NCBI GenBank assembly: GCA_938074605.1
Contig: CALJEI010000006.1
Location: 1 to 64,000, forward strand
Source of the DNA: an uncultured Ignisphaera sp.
Lineage (GTDB): Archaea > Thermoproteota > Thermoprotei_A > Sulfolobales > Ignisphaeraceae
Reading direction: 5' to 3'
DNA: 64,000 nt
This document shows positions 9,747-17,773 of the stretch, in pieces. Position numbers and translations under genes: made by a program. Numbering within the stretch: position 1 is the first letter of the stretch; each line of letters opens with the position of its first letter. The notes under the pieces were generated by a model. That model was not told the DNA's origin. It did not search any database and was given only the letters and a program-made list of their open reading frames with translations.

Positions 9747-11645
9747 GTGTTATCTATATGTTGCAAATGGTGTTATCCATTGTCGCAACTTGAATCTCTT
9801 TTAGAGGAGTATCTATCTGGTTTTGAATGGGCTGTTAAAGATAATGCTAATGTGCCTAAGGCAGTAAGCGGTCTACTTTCACATATACTTGGCTCTGCTA
9901 TATATAGTGAGGCTGTAAGAATACTTCCAAGGGATTCCATAAGGCTTCATGAAGATGGTTGGATATATATATACAAGCTTAGAGACGGATCTATAGCTAG
10001 ACCCTATTGTGGGGGGCTGGATGCAAGACCTATTATTGAGAATGGGCTTAAAACCGTAACTGTTGTATCAAAGCCTCCAAAACATCTTGATTCAGCTGTT
10101 GATCAACTTGTTAATGCAACATATATGTTTAGCCATGAGAGAACAGGTGCTGTTGGGCTCTATGGCGTTGATGTTGTTTTAGCACCCTTTGTTTCTAGAG
10201 ATAGACTTGACTATAGGAGTGTTAAACAAAATATCCAGAGATTTATCTATAATTTAAACTATCCTTTAAAATCTGGTCAAAGCCCCTTTACAAACATTGT
10301 TTATGCATTTAGCAATAAATTCTATAGAGCACTACCTGTGGTTTCTAATGACAAAAAATTTAGATTTATTATCGATATATATGAGAATTACCTGGATGAA
10401 ATTAGAAGAATTCTAAAGGCTTTTATGGAGGTTTTTAGCGAGGGTGATGCAATTGGACAGCCATTTACCTTCCCCATACCTACATCTATTGTTAATAGTG
10501 ATTTTGAGAAGTATCTTAGAGAGGATGAAGAGCTGTGGAATCTATATTGGCAGATGGTTACAAAAACAGGACAGATGTACTTTTTAAATGGATATAGACA
10601 TAGGGCTGAGGATCTATTTTCATTCTGCTGTAGACTACTATCTGATATGTCGAGAGTTAGAGAGGTTCTTCATCAAGCTAAGGGGGTTTGGGATATGCCA
10701 CCATCTGTTGGCTCTATAAATGTCGTTGTAATTAATTTGCCAAGGCTTGCAATGATAGCTAGAATATCTGATGATAAAATTATGTGGGATAAGCTTGATG
10801 AACTTCTGGAGATCTCTAGAAAAACTCTTATGTGGTTTAGAGCAATGTATATAAAACTATTTGGAGAGGGTCTATATCCAATGACTAGAGAGTATATAGA
10901 TTCTATCAACCCATTTAAATTCTACTACAATACAATTGGTTTAATAGGACTTGCAGAATATGTCTCTATAATGCTTGGTGAGCCATATCTATGGCTAAAA
11001 GCATCGCCATCAATTATACCTCAGGTGGTTAAACACTATAGCGATATTCTAAATTATGTTAATTCAAGGTTGAAGGAATTTGAGGAATATGATAATGTTC
11101 TCTATAATGTTGAGGAGGTACCTGGCGAAACTCTTGGTGTAAAGCTTGCATGGAAGGATGTAGCGTTTGCTAAAGAGTTAACAAAATCTGAAGATCTATC
11201 GATATATATACCTGTTGGTGAAGTAGAGGGTAGAAAAGTACCATTTTACACCAACCAGCTATCACCACCATACACAATACTACATCTAAAACATCAGTTA
11301 GAGATCGAATCACAATGTCAGAAGCTATTTACAGGTGGAGTTATAAAGCATGTCTTTATTGATAGAGAGCTGGATGCAAATACCATAGCAAAGTTTATGA
11401 TGAAGACTCTAAAAAGTAGCGATGTAGTCTATATATCAGTTACACCAACAATAGCTGTATGCCCAACCTGTGGGTATAGAACTATTGGAAAAATTAGCAA
11501 GTGCCCAAGCTGTGGAACACCCATAGATCTATGGAGTAGAATTGTAGGATACTATAGACCTGTAAAGTCTTGGAATAGTGGAAGAGTAGCAGAATTTAAT
11601 TTAAGAAAGGATATGTCAAAAGATATAGAGGATATAGCTGGATAG
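9747..11645 (+). CDS. nrdD: Anaerobic (class III) ribonucleoside-triphosphate reductase, no ATP-cone
   Basis: A glycyl-radical ribonucleotide reductase that makes deoxynucleotides without oxygen. Landmarks are LHEDGWIYIYKL and RPYCGGLD near residues 68-92, QRFIYNLNYPLKSGQSPFTNI near 164-184, a CCRL motif with the likely catalytic cysteine at about 294-295, and INLPRLAM near 325. The C-terminal zinc knuckle is CPTCG...CPSCG (Cys572, 575, 586, 589), followed by the glycyl-radical loop SRIVGYY (Gly about 601). At 632 residues from GTG 9747 it lacks the N-terminal regulatory ATP-cone common in this family, and a stop lies just upstream. The activase NrdG is not in this window. The start codon is uncertain. 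Confidence 0.85.
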   Translation: MLSICCKWCYPLSQLESLLEEYLSGFEWAVKDNANVPKAVSGLLSHILGSAIYSEAVRILPRDSIRLHEDGWIYIYKLRDGSIARPYCGGLDARPIIENGLKTVTVVSKPPKHLDSAVDQLVNATYMFSHERTGAVGLYGVDVVLAPFVSRDRLDYRSVKQNIQRFIYNLNYPLKSGQSPFTNIVYAFSNKFYRALPVVSNDKKFRFIIDIYENYLDEIRRILKAFMEVFSEGDAIGQPFTFPIPTSIVNSDFEKYLREDEELWNLYWQMVTKTGQMYFLNGYRHRAEDLFSFCCRLLSDMSRVREVLHQAKGVWDMPPSVGSINVVVINLPRLAMIARISDDKIMWDKLDELLEISRKTLMWFRAMYIKLFGEGLYPMTREYIDSINPFKFYYNTIGLIGLAEYVSIMLGEPYLWLKASPSIIPQVVKHYSDILNYVNSRLKEFEEYDNVLYNVEEVPGETLGVKLAWKDVAFAKELTKSEDLSIYIPVGEVEGRKVPFYTNQLSPPYTILHLKHQLEIESQCQKLFTGGVIKHVFIDRELDANTIAKFMMKTLKSSDVVYISVTPTIAVCPTCGYRTIGKISKCPSCGTPIDLWSRIVGYYRPVKSWNSGRVAEFNLRKDMSKDIEDIAG

Positions 11646-11741
11646 AAAAACCGTATATCACAGAACCATAAAAATTTTCCAACGACTTACCATACAATTA
11701 CAAACTCTAGTCATATTATTTTAAAAAGAATTCATATACTA

Positions 11742-11849
11742 TTAATGTATCTTATTTTTAGTACAGCCCAACCTTCTACAATAGTACTTTAGATCATTTA
11801 CGTCAAATTTTAATTCATTTAACAATTCACTATCAACAGTTCCGTGCAT
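11742..11849 (-). CDS. Possible small protein (35 aa)
   Basis: A 35-codon frame, MHGTVDSELLNELKFD..., ending GCTKNKIH, with two cysteines and one amphipathic helix-like stretch. No strong ribosome site precedes the ATG, but a TTTAAAATAAAA box lies just upstream. It directly follows the C/D sRNA candidate on the same strand. Chance occurrence in AT-rich DNA is quite possible. Confidence 0.15.
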   Translation of the reverse strand: MHGTVDSELLNELKFDVNDLKYYCRRLGCTKNKIH

Positions 11850-11869
11850 CTTTTTTATTTTAAAGGGAT

Positions 11870-11927
11870 TGTTCAGCTGAAACCGGGAATAAATCACTAG
11901 TCATTTGGGTAACTCTTCATCATCACA
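11870..11927 (-). ncRNA. Candidate C/D box sRNA (2'-O-methylation guide)
   Basis: Minus strand: box C ATGATGA (11923-11917), a 12-nt guide AGAGTTACCCAA, a D'-like ATGA, a 3-nt loop CTA, a C'-like GTGATTT, a 14-nt guide ATTCCCGGTTTCAG, then box D CTGA (11876-11873). The core is 51 nt, normal for archaeal C/D sRNAs. The flanks can pair as a 3-bp terminal stem (TGT with ACA) with the one-base offset expected of a kink-turn. Such RNAs bind L7Ae, Nop5 and fibrillarin and guide rRNA or tRNA methylation. The D' and C' boxes are imperfect and no target was verified. Confidence 0.45.
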
Positions 11928-12230
11928 CTATAACTATGTAATGCCTAATAATAAGCTATTAGAGCAAATATTGTGTTGATCTCTAAGATTAAATTTCAGT
12001 CGTTAAATGGTATAGGGAATTTAATATGAGTTGTATTATAGCAACTCTTATGCGGTTCATTAATGGGGAGATACGCTAAAAGATAGCAGTTCATAATATT
12101 GATCTATATATGAAAACCAAAACAGTAGTGGAGGGTGGTTGCTATAGTAAGTGGTATGGCTATAGAGGATCTATTCTTCTTAGATAGATATAGTTTACAT
12201 ACTATATTTAGATATTGAATTATAAAAAAT

Positions 12231-12920
12231 CTATCTTTTTGTATATGCCCTAGCGGCAGCTGAGGCCATGTCTATAATTACCTTCTCTGGGTTCTGAGCC
12301 TTCATTATTGCTGAAGCTACTAGAACACCTGCTGTCCCAAGCTTTATTGCAGCTTCTACATCCTCTGCAGTTGAAATTCCTGCACCTGTCAATAATATAA
12401 CTTCTCTATTCACCTCTCTAACTCTCTCTACAGTACCTGTTATTACCTCTGGTTTTGCCTTTGATACAGCTATACCCGTCCCTATGAGCTCTGGTGGCTC
12501 AACAGCTATAGCTGTAGGCCTTATGGCGGATACAGCAGCTGCTGCTATAGGTGTATCAGCACAAACTAGAGTTTCTAGATCATATTTCTTAGCCTTCTCT
12601 ACTAGAGCAACAATCTCATCAAGTCTTAACCTATGTTCACTGTGGTTTATGAGAACACCTTTAACACCAATATCCTTTAGAGCTACTATTGGTAGCCATC
12701 CTGTATAGGCACCAAATTCATATGGATCTGCATGCTGTATATATACAGGTATCGATACTACTTCAACCAACTTTCTTACTTCTGTTGCAGGTGGAATTAC
12801 TATAACCTCTACTCCATACTCTCTAGCAGCTTTTTCAGCCGATTTGGCTATCTCTACCGCTTTAACACCAAATGATGTATTATATGTCTTGTAGTTTATT
12901 GCGAGTACAGGGACTTTCAA
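12231..12920 (-). CDS. tpiA: Triosephosphate isomerase
   Basis: A 229-residue archaeal-type TIM, shorter than bacterial enzymes as usual for archaea. It interconverts dihydroxyacetone phosphate and glyceraldehyde 3-phosphate in the cytosol. Visible active-site elements are the N-terminal LAINYKTY (Asn9, Lys11), the histidine in LINHSEHRL (about 93) and the catalytic glutamate in AIAVEPPELIGTG (about 141), followed by the phosphate-binding LTGAGIST and GVLVASAIM. The start is TTG, with a GGTG ribosome site about eight bases upstream. It lies downstream of fbp on the same strand, the next enzyme of gluconeogenesis. Confidence 0.95.
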   Translation of the reverse strand: MKVPVLAINYKTYNTSFGVKAVEIAKSAEKAAREYGVEVIVIPPATEVRKLVEVVSIPVYIQHADPYEFGAYTGWLPIVALKDIGVKGVLINHSEHRLRLDEIVALVEKAKKYDLETLVCADTPIAAAAVSAIRPTAIAVEPPELIGTGIAVSKAKPEVITGTVERVREVNREVILLTGAGISTAEDVEAAIKLGTAGVLVASAIMKAQNPEKVIIDMASAAARAYTKR

Positions 12921-13003
12921 AGTAGATACACCAAAGGGTATTAGGAGTATTTATACTTAATTGTGAATTATATTTAAATAAAAAATAAAATTGGTTATTG
13001 CAG

Positions 13004-14161
13004 CTACTCATGTAGAAGTTCTGTCTTTACCTTTGGCCCCTTAACCTCGTATAGTTTTGCCTCCATGAATCTATTTTGAAGCTTCTGTAGTACAGCAGGT
13101 AGTGTAGTGTACTCCATCTCCTCAGGCCCTAGTCTGTGTGGCATAAATGGTCCATGTCTCCTCATATACTCAGCTATAGTCTGTGCTATTCTTCTAGACT
13201 CATCAAATGCCGGATCATCAAATAGATCAGCTGGTCCTATTAGTCTAGCATTCTTTATCTGGAACCCTAGAGCAACTATCCTAGGTGGTCCATCGAATCT
13301 AGTACACCTTGCATTCCTCTGGCTTACAGGCATTAATGGTCCAAAGTGGCTGCCTCTCATCCAGCCAGCTACAAGATGTGGAAATGCAAATGGCTCTAAA
13401 ACCTCACCAACCGCTGGAAATCCTGATTGGGCACGAACTATAGCTACAGGATCATCTTTACCAACATACTGACCGGCAATTAGATTTAGTCTTTCAACAG
13501 CTACAACAGCCCCTATCTCATTATCACTCTTTCTATAGACCCTTCTCACAACAAATCTACCAGGTGTGCCAATAAGTGCTAGAATATCGTAGAGCTCTTC
13601 AGGGGCATTCATAATAACATACTTTCCAGCAATAACATCATAGATCTCAAACTTAAATCCGTCATGAAGCTTTGGATCAATTATAAGACCAGCTGTTGTA
13701 AATGGATCTGCAAATACTCTAAATAGCGGGAGGTTAAAGGCACCAGGCTCAGTCTTATCAGCCATAAACACTATAACAGGTTCTGCTGGCCTCTCAACAA
13801 ATTCCATTTCTGCAACTGAAGGACCTAGACCTCTTACATTACCTGAAAAGGCATCTGTTAAAAGGTCTTGCCCTGCTGCATATAGTCCTAAATCCTTAGC
13901 AACCTTTGCAGCTTCCCTAAAAGCATTCCACGCTGTTTCGTGAACTTCAGGAGCATCTACACCCTTTCTATGAGTCATTATAAACTCTAGGTCATCTCCA
14001 GCATGGGTTACATAATAGTCTACAATGATTCCCTTACTCTTAGCCTCTGCAAGAACTCTAGCTGCAGCTGCCATAGTGTCTGGGTGGACTACATGGTGAC
14101 CTGCTAGTGAACCTATATCAGCTTTTATAACAGATATTGTTGTCTTTACTTTTTCTGACAT
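13004..14161 (-). CDS. fbp: Fructose 1,6-bisphosphate aldolase/phosphatase
   Basis: A 385-residue archaeal bifunctional FBP aldolase/phosphatase (type V FBPase). One active site condenses the two triose phosphates and then removes the 1-phosphate, making gluconeogenesis unidirectional. The N-terminus TTISVIKADIGSLAGHHVVHP, with the metal-binding Asp, Gly and His residues, is diagnostic. Further conserved blocks are AGDDLEFIMTH, TDAFSGNVRGLGP, GWMRGSHFGPLMPV and ARCTRFDGPPR. Length is typical. A GGTG ribosome site lies seven bases before the ATG. It precedes tpiA by 83 bases and is probably co-transcribed with it. Confidence 0.97.
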   Translation of the reverse strand: MSEKVKTTISVIKADIGSLAGHHVVHPDTMAAAARVLAEAKSKGIIVDYYVTHAGDDLEFIMTHRKGVDAPEVHETAWNAFREAAKVAKDLGLYAAGQDLLTDAFSGNVRGLGPSVAEMEFVERPAEPVIVFMADKTEPGAFNLPLFRVFADPFTTAGLIIDPKLHDGFKFEIYDVIAGKYVIMNAPEELYDILALIGTPGRFVVRRVYRKSDNEIGAVVAVERLNLIAGQYVGKDDPVAIVRAQSGFPAVGEVLEPFAFPHLVAGWMRGSHFGPLMPVSQRNARCTRFDGPPRIVALGFQIKNARLIGPADLFDDPAFDESRRIAQTIAEYMRRHGPFMPHRLGPEEMEYTTLPAVLQKLQNRFMEAKLYEVKGPKVKTELLHE

Positions 14162-14472
14162 TGAATAACACCTACAAGGGAGTTATTGGATTTAAAGAAC
14201 TATAAAGCTATCTATTTTAACTGAAAATTACGAGTATACTTACCATGTCCTAGAACTACGGTATCAACTAGTATTATAGGTGTATGGCTTTCTATTGCAA
14301 AATGGTATTGGAACGTTCTACAACACAGTCTATATTGCCACACCTCACTCCAGACACTTATGCCCTCTACTAAATAAGTAGATTCTCATTACATTTATAG
14401 TGTATATGGATTTAATCTTTTACTACAATAATAATATATGGGTTGAACAACTTTAAAAGACCCTGTATATTG
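14162..14472. other. 311-bp intergenic region between rli and fbp
   Basis: No gene seen on either strand. A short hairpin (TCTACT, loop AAATA, AGTAGA) lies at 14366-14382, about 90 bases beyond the end of the ABCE1 gene; it could help end that transcript or shape the fbp leader. The fbp ribosome site is at the left edge. Confidence 0.3.
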
Positions 14473-16284
14473 CTACTCGATATAGAAGTATTGCCCTAGA
14501 GTTTTCTGCAGTCTGTCAAGATAACTATCAGGCTTATTTATCCTTGGCCTTCCACTATCAGGATCCCTTCTAACAGTTACATCCATAGATTTTAAAAAGC
14601 TGTTCAAGGCTTTAGCAACAGAATTAGGTGCACTTCCATAGCCTTCTCTACCAGGTATTCCATTAAATACCATTAGTCTGTCTACAGAGTAGTCGATAAG
14701 TAGAAAGTTGTGGTCTATAACAAATATTGGAGTTTTCTTTAATCTTGCAATCCTCTTTATTACTCTTGCTACTGAGAGCTGATCCTCTACATCGATGTGG
14801 GATGACGGCTCATCTAAGAGATATATATCGGCATCCCTCACTAGTGTATAGGCTATATAGAATTTTTGAAGTTCACCACCACTTAGAGAATCAAGTTCTT
14901 TACTCAATAATCTATCTATACCCAGCCTTTTAACAATCTCTACATATAGCCAGCTATCCTCCTTTATAGCATCACTATTTACACTCTTTAGACACTCTCC
15001 AACACTACTACAGCCCTCTACTACCCTCTCAAGGTATTGCGGCTTGTAGCTCATCCTAAATGCTATAGACGTAGTGTAACCAGCATCAGGCTTTAGCTCA
15101 CCTACAAGAATTCTAATAAATGTTGTTTTGCCTATGGCGTTAGGACCAACTATACCTACTACCTCACCCCTATATGCCTGTCCAGACTCAACGGTTAGTG
15201 TAAATCCATCTAATCTCTTTACTAGATTGTCCCACATAAATATAACTTCACTAGATTTTGCAATATATCTATCCTCTCTAGCTTCATGTAGTCTAAAGCT
15301 AATCTCCTCATTCCTAATCCTCATATTTTCTGAAGGTAGAAATCCCTTTAGATAATGGTCTATACCGGCCTTAGCTGTATAGACCTTTGAGAACATACCA
15401 TATGATCCAGGGATGCCAAAGGCTATAGCTATGAGATCTGCTATATAGTCTAAAAACATTAGGTCATGGTCTACAATAAATATATAGCTACCCCTAGGCA
15501 ATAGCCTATCTAGTGCCATTAGCACATTCAATCTCTCTCTAATATCCAAAAAACTTGTTGGTTCATCAAACAAATATACATTAGCATCCCTGAGAAGAGC
15601 AGCAGAAATTGCAAGTTTCTGAAGCTCACCTCCACTCAACATGGAGATATCCTTATCCCTAATAGACTCCATATTTAGAGCATCAATCACTTCTCTATAC
15701 ATCCCTCTCTCATCAATTTGCTTAAGCACCTCATCTACACTACCCCTCTTTATATATCTGGGTATAAGTTCAATATATTGGATTTTTTGGACAATTCTTA
15801 GCTGACCCTGGTACAGCTTATTGAAATAGTCATAGTATATAGTGCCTCTAAATTTCTCTAAAACCCTCTCCTTAGAGGGCTCTCTATCAAATTGCCCTAT
15901 ATTTGGTATAAGAGATCCTGAAAGAATCTTCATGGCGGTTGATTTGCCGATACCATTAGGCCCTAGAATACCGATGATTTTGCTTTCAATAGGCATTGGA
16001 AGGCCATATAGCTTAAAGGCGTTTTGCCCATACCTATGGATGAGATTCTCCTCCACCTCCTCTGGAAGATTTACAACACTTATAGCTCTATAGGGGCATT
16101 TTTTTACACAAATTCCACAGGCTATACACCTCTCTTCGTAGATTATTGGTTTCCCCTTTTTCTCTTCACTAAGCTCAATAGCCTTATATGGCTTGGTCTT
16201 ATTAATGGGGCAAAATCTTATACAGGGAATACCGCATTTATCTGGACGACACATTTCATAGTCTATTGTAGCTACTCTAGCCAT
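14473..16284 (-). CDS. ABCE1/RLI ribosome-recycling ATPase
   Basis: A 603-residue iron-sulfur ABC protein that splits ribosomes after termination together with aRF1 or Pelota. The N-terminal ferredoxin-like domain has two cysteine clusters (CRPDKCGIPCIRFC near 12-25 and CIACGICVKKC near 53-63). Two nucleotide-binding domains follow: Walker A GPNGIGKST and signature LSGGELQKLAI with DEPTSFLD, then Walker A GPNAIGKTT and signature LSGGELQKFYI with DEPSSHID. The hinge region is present and the length is typical. A GGGTGTTA ribosome site precedes the ATG. Upstream on the same strand are the Glu/Trp mini-ORF, a Cgi121-like gene, a MoaD-like gene and rps17e. Confidence 0.97.
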   Translation of the reverse strand: MARVATIDYEMCRPDKCGIPCIRFCPINKTKPYKAIELSEEKKGKPIIYEERCIACGICVKKCPYRAISVVNLPEEVEENLIHRYGQNAFKLYGLPMPIESKIIGILGPNGIGKSTAMKILSGSLIPNIGQFDREPSKERVLEKFRGTIYYDYFNKLYQGQLRIVQKIQYIELIPRYIKRGSVDEVLKQIDERGMYREVIDALNMESIRDKDISMLSGGELQKLAISAALLRDANVYLFDEPTSFLDIRERLNVLMALDRLLPRGSYIFIVDHDLMFLDYIADLIAIAFGIPGSYGMFSKVYTAKAGIDHYLKGFLPSENMRIRNEEISFRLHEAREDRYIAKSSEVIFMWDNLVKRLDGFTLTVESGQAYRGEVVGIVGPNAIGKTTFIRILVGELKPDAGYTTSIAFRMSYKPQYLERVVEGCSSVGECLKSVNSDAIKEDSWLYVEIVKRLGIDRLLSKELDSLSGGELQKFYIAYTLVRDADIYLLDEPSSHIDVEDQLSVARVIKRIARLKKTPIFVIDHNFLLIDYSVDRLMVFNGIPGREGYGSAPNSVAKALNSFLKSMDVTVRRDPDSGRPRINKPDSYLDRLQKTLGQYFYIE

Positions 16285-16352
16285 GGAGTAACACCCAGAA
16301 GTTTAACTAAATTTCTAAAAAACATTGATTTATTTAGATATCTTGGTTACCT

Positions 16353-16433
16353 CTACCACTCTTCTTCTTCCCATTCCTCTTCTTCTTCCCACCATTCTTC
16401 TTCCTCTTCTTCCCATTCTTCCTCTAAGAGCAT
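16353..16433 (-). CDS. Putative 26-aa Glu/Trp-only microprotein
   Basis: The minus strand from ATG 16433 reads MLL followed by 23 residues that are only glutamate and tryptophan (pattern EEE W EEEEEE WW EEEEE W EEEE W), then TAG at 16353. A clear ribosome site, GAGGTG, lies six bases before the ATG, like the sites of the housekeeping genes here. The DNA is a purine-rich GAAGAG tract, so repeat expansion could produce such a frame. However, the start, ribosome site, tryptophan-spaced pattern and stop all fit a translated mini-gene. It sits between the Cgi121-like gene and ABCE1. I know of no matching family. Confidence 0.4.
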   Translation of the reverse strand: MLLEEEWEEEEEEWWEEEEEWEEEEW

Positions 16434-16517
16434 TGTTGGCACCTCACGCCCTAAAGCTTTACAGCAGAGGGTTATTAAACATAACTTTCTTTACAATCTC
16501 TAAAAACAATATATTGA

Positions 16518-17057
16518 CTACTCTATTAAAATACTATTGCAGCCTGAGACTCCTAAGAGAATTTTATCCAAGTTTTTCTCAAGCCCCTTAACACTACTCT
16601 CTTTAAACTGTCTAAAGACTCCTAGTACCTCAGCTATATGAGTGGATCTTTTAAGTAGCTCGTCCCAGTCTATATATACACAGCTGTAGCTCTTAACGAT
16701 ATTCTCTATTATTCCAATAATTCTATTTAGATCCTTATCATTTTCTCTAGATCGGCTGTGCACTATAACTATATGTCTATCATCATACAGCTTTTGGGTT
16801 ATGGTATTTAGTATTGTTGATATTTGTCTTTCACTAAAAAGTCTCACCATATGCTCTAACTCCATCCTTCTAGCAATATTTCTACCTCTATTAAATGCAG
16901 TATAGGATGTGAGAAATGCTACTACATGGCTTTGCCACGGCATTTTGTATAGCGATGTAGCAAAACATGTTATATCAATACCGTCTTTAGCTAATCTACT
17001 GGTTAACTCTAGACAGATTTCATTGTATCTATTGGAGCTACAGTGTATAGGTATCAA
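16518..17057 (-). CDS. KEOPS complex Cgi121-like subunit
   Basis: A 179-residue protein whose middle segment, AFNRGRNIARRMELEHMVRLFSERQIS (residues about 56-82), matches the Cgi121 core (A..GRNIAR..ELE...Y....RQI). Cgi121 is the KEOPS subunit that recruits the tRNA 3' CCA end during N6-threonylcarbamoyladenosine synthesis. The N-terminal strand pattern and HIVIVHSRSREND strand are also compatible. The C-terminal third (from about 125) is divergent. It follows the MoaD-like gene by five bases. The TTG start is uncertain. The assignment rests on one conserved block. Confidence 0.65.
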   Translation of the reverse strand: MIPIHCSSNRYNEICLELTSRLAKDGIDITCFATSLYKMPWQSHVVAFLTSYTAFNRGRNIARRMELEHMVRLFSERQISTILNTITQKLYDDRHIVIVHSRSRENDKDLNRIIGIIENIVKSYSCVYIDWDELLKRSTHIAEVLGVFRQFKESSVKGLEKNLDKILLGVSGCNSILIE

Positions 17058-17062
17058 GAGTA

Positions 17063-17356
17063 TCAGGCAAGCCCACCATGTGTAATCGGTACTAGTAGAA
17101 CTTCATCATCTTCATCAATGTAGAGCTCATCAATATTGTCAAAGACGTTGATGTCAATACCGTTAACAAGCACCATTACATCGTAGCTAGGGGCACCATC
17201 CTCACTTATTACACTGCTTAAAGCTCTAAACTTTTCTCTCAACTCTTTTAATAGAAGTTTTATGGAGATTCTTCTATCCAGTGGAATATCTATATACGAT
17301 GCTCCTATATCCACTTTAAATCTTCCTAGGAACCTTACCCTAGCTATATTCTCCAC
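17063..17356 (-). CDS. MoaD/ThiS/Urm1-like ubiquitin-fold protein
   Basis: A 97-residue beta-grasp protein: RVRFLGRFKVDIGASYIDIPL, the helix SIKLLLKELREKF, MVLVNGIDI and EDDEVLLVPITHGG are the usual MoaD strands. Such proteins carry sulfur as a C-terminal thiocarboxylate for molybdopterin or tRNA thiolation, and in archaea also modify proteins (SAMP/Urm1). The protein ends HGGLA, so the Gly-Gly is followed by two residues instead of being terminal. The GTG start abuts the S17e stop codon, implying translational coupling, and the Cgi121-like gene follows. A tRNA-linked role fits the context but is unproven. Confidence 0.8.
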   Translation of the reverse strand: MENIARVRFLGRFKVDIGASYIDIPLDRRISIKLLLKELREKFRALSSVISEDGAPSYDVMVLVNGIDINVFDNIDELYIDEDDEVLLVPITHGGLA

Positions 17357-17575
17357 CTATCCCTCCTGACCTTCTTCACCAACACCACTCTTCTGAATCT
17401 TAAGTAGATGAGTTATATAACCAGCTATTTGATTTCTCAACTTCTTTGAATTCACTATAACAAGTTTCTTTACCAGCTCTTTATTCTGTTGAAAATCTTC
17501 TGAAAACAGATCTGGATGGCTAGATAACAGTCTACGTGCAGTTCTCTTAACTAGCCCTATTCTTACCTTACCCAT
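17357..17575 (-). CDS. rps17e: 30S ribosomal protein S17e
   Basis: A 72-residue ribosomal protein with the S17e signature MGKVRIGLVKRTARRLL...FSEDFQQNKELV and KKLRNQIAGYITHLL. It belongs to the archaeal/eukaryotic small subunit. The length is normal for archaea. The C-terminus ends in a short acidic, glycine-rich tail (SGVGEEGQEG). It is the first gene of a minus-strand unit with the MoaD-like and Cgi121-like genes, and is divergent from the thermosome gene. Confidence 0.95.
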   Translation of the reverse strand: MGKVRIGLVKRTARRLLSSHPDLFSEDFQQNKELVKKLVIVNSKKLRNQIAGYITHLLKIQKSGVGEEGQEG

Positions 17576-17730
17576 ATGGTAGCCACCATTACTACTCTGA
17601 AGTCATCTCATTACTGTAGAATTTAGATCTAGAGTATATAAAGTATTCTGAATACGATAGGTAGGTTTATGTATAGAGGTCTGTGGAGGCTGTAGCCCAA
17701 ATATACCATATGAAGGTTTTTTGCATAAAA

Positions 17731-17740
17731 GCTTATATAG
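17731..17740 (+). promoter_or_regulatory. TATA box of the thermosome gene
   Basis: GCTTATATAG lies about 34-43 bases before the thermosome ATG at 17774, preceded by a purine stretch AAAA as a possible BRE. A GGTG ribosome site lies at 17764-17767. This fits a strong promoter with a short leader. Confidence 0.55.
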
Positions 17741-17773
17741 AACCTCTGCAGTTGAACTCAATTGGTGTAAGAT

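Larger units (their letters stand above)
11646..12230. other. 585-bp intergenic region
   Basis: Lies between nrdD and tpiA, which converge. It contains a C/D box sRNA candidate on the minus strand (about 11870-11927) and a 35-codon minus-strand frame at 11742-11849, both listed separately. The rest is AT-rich without recognisable genes. Confidence 0.4.

Noticed and set aside
16024-16503. Plus-strand Ser/His-rich frame over the GAAGAG tract
   Set aside because: It is the mirror of the Glu/Trp mini-ORF and the 5' end of ABCE1; no ribosome site and no sensible protein.
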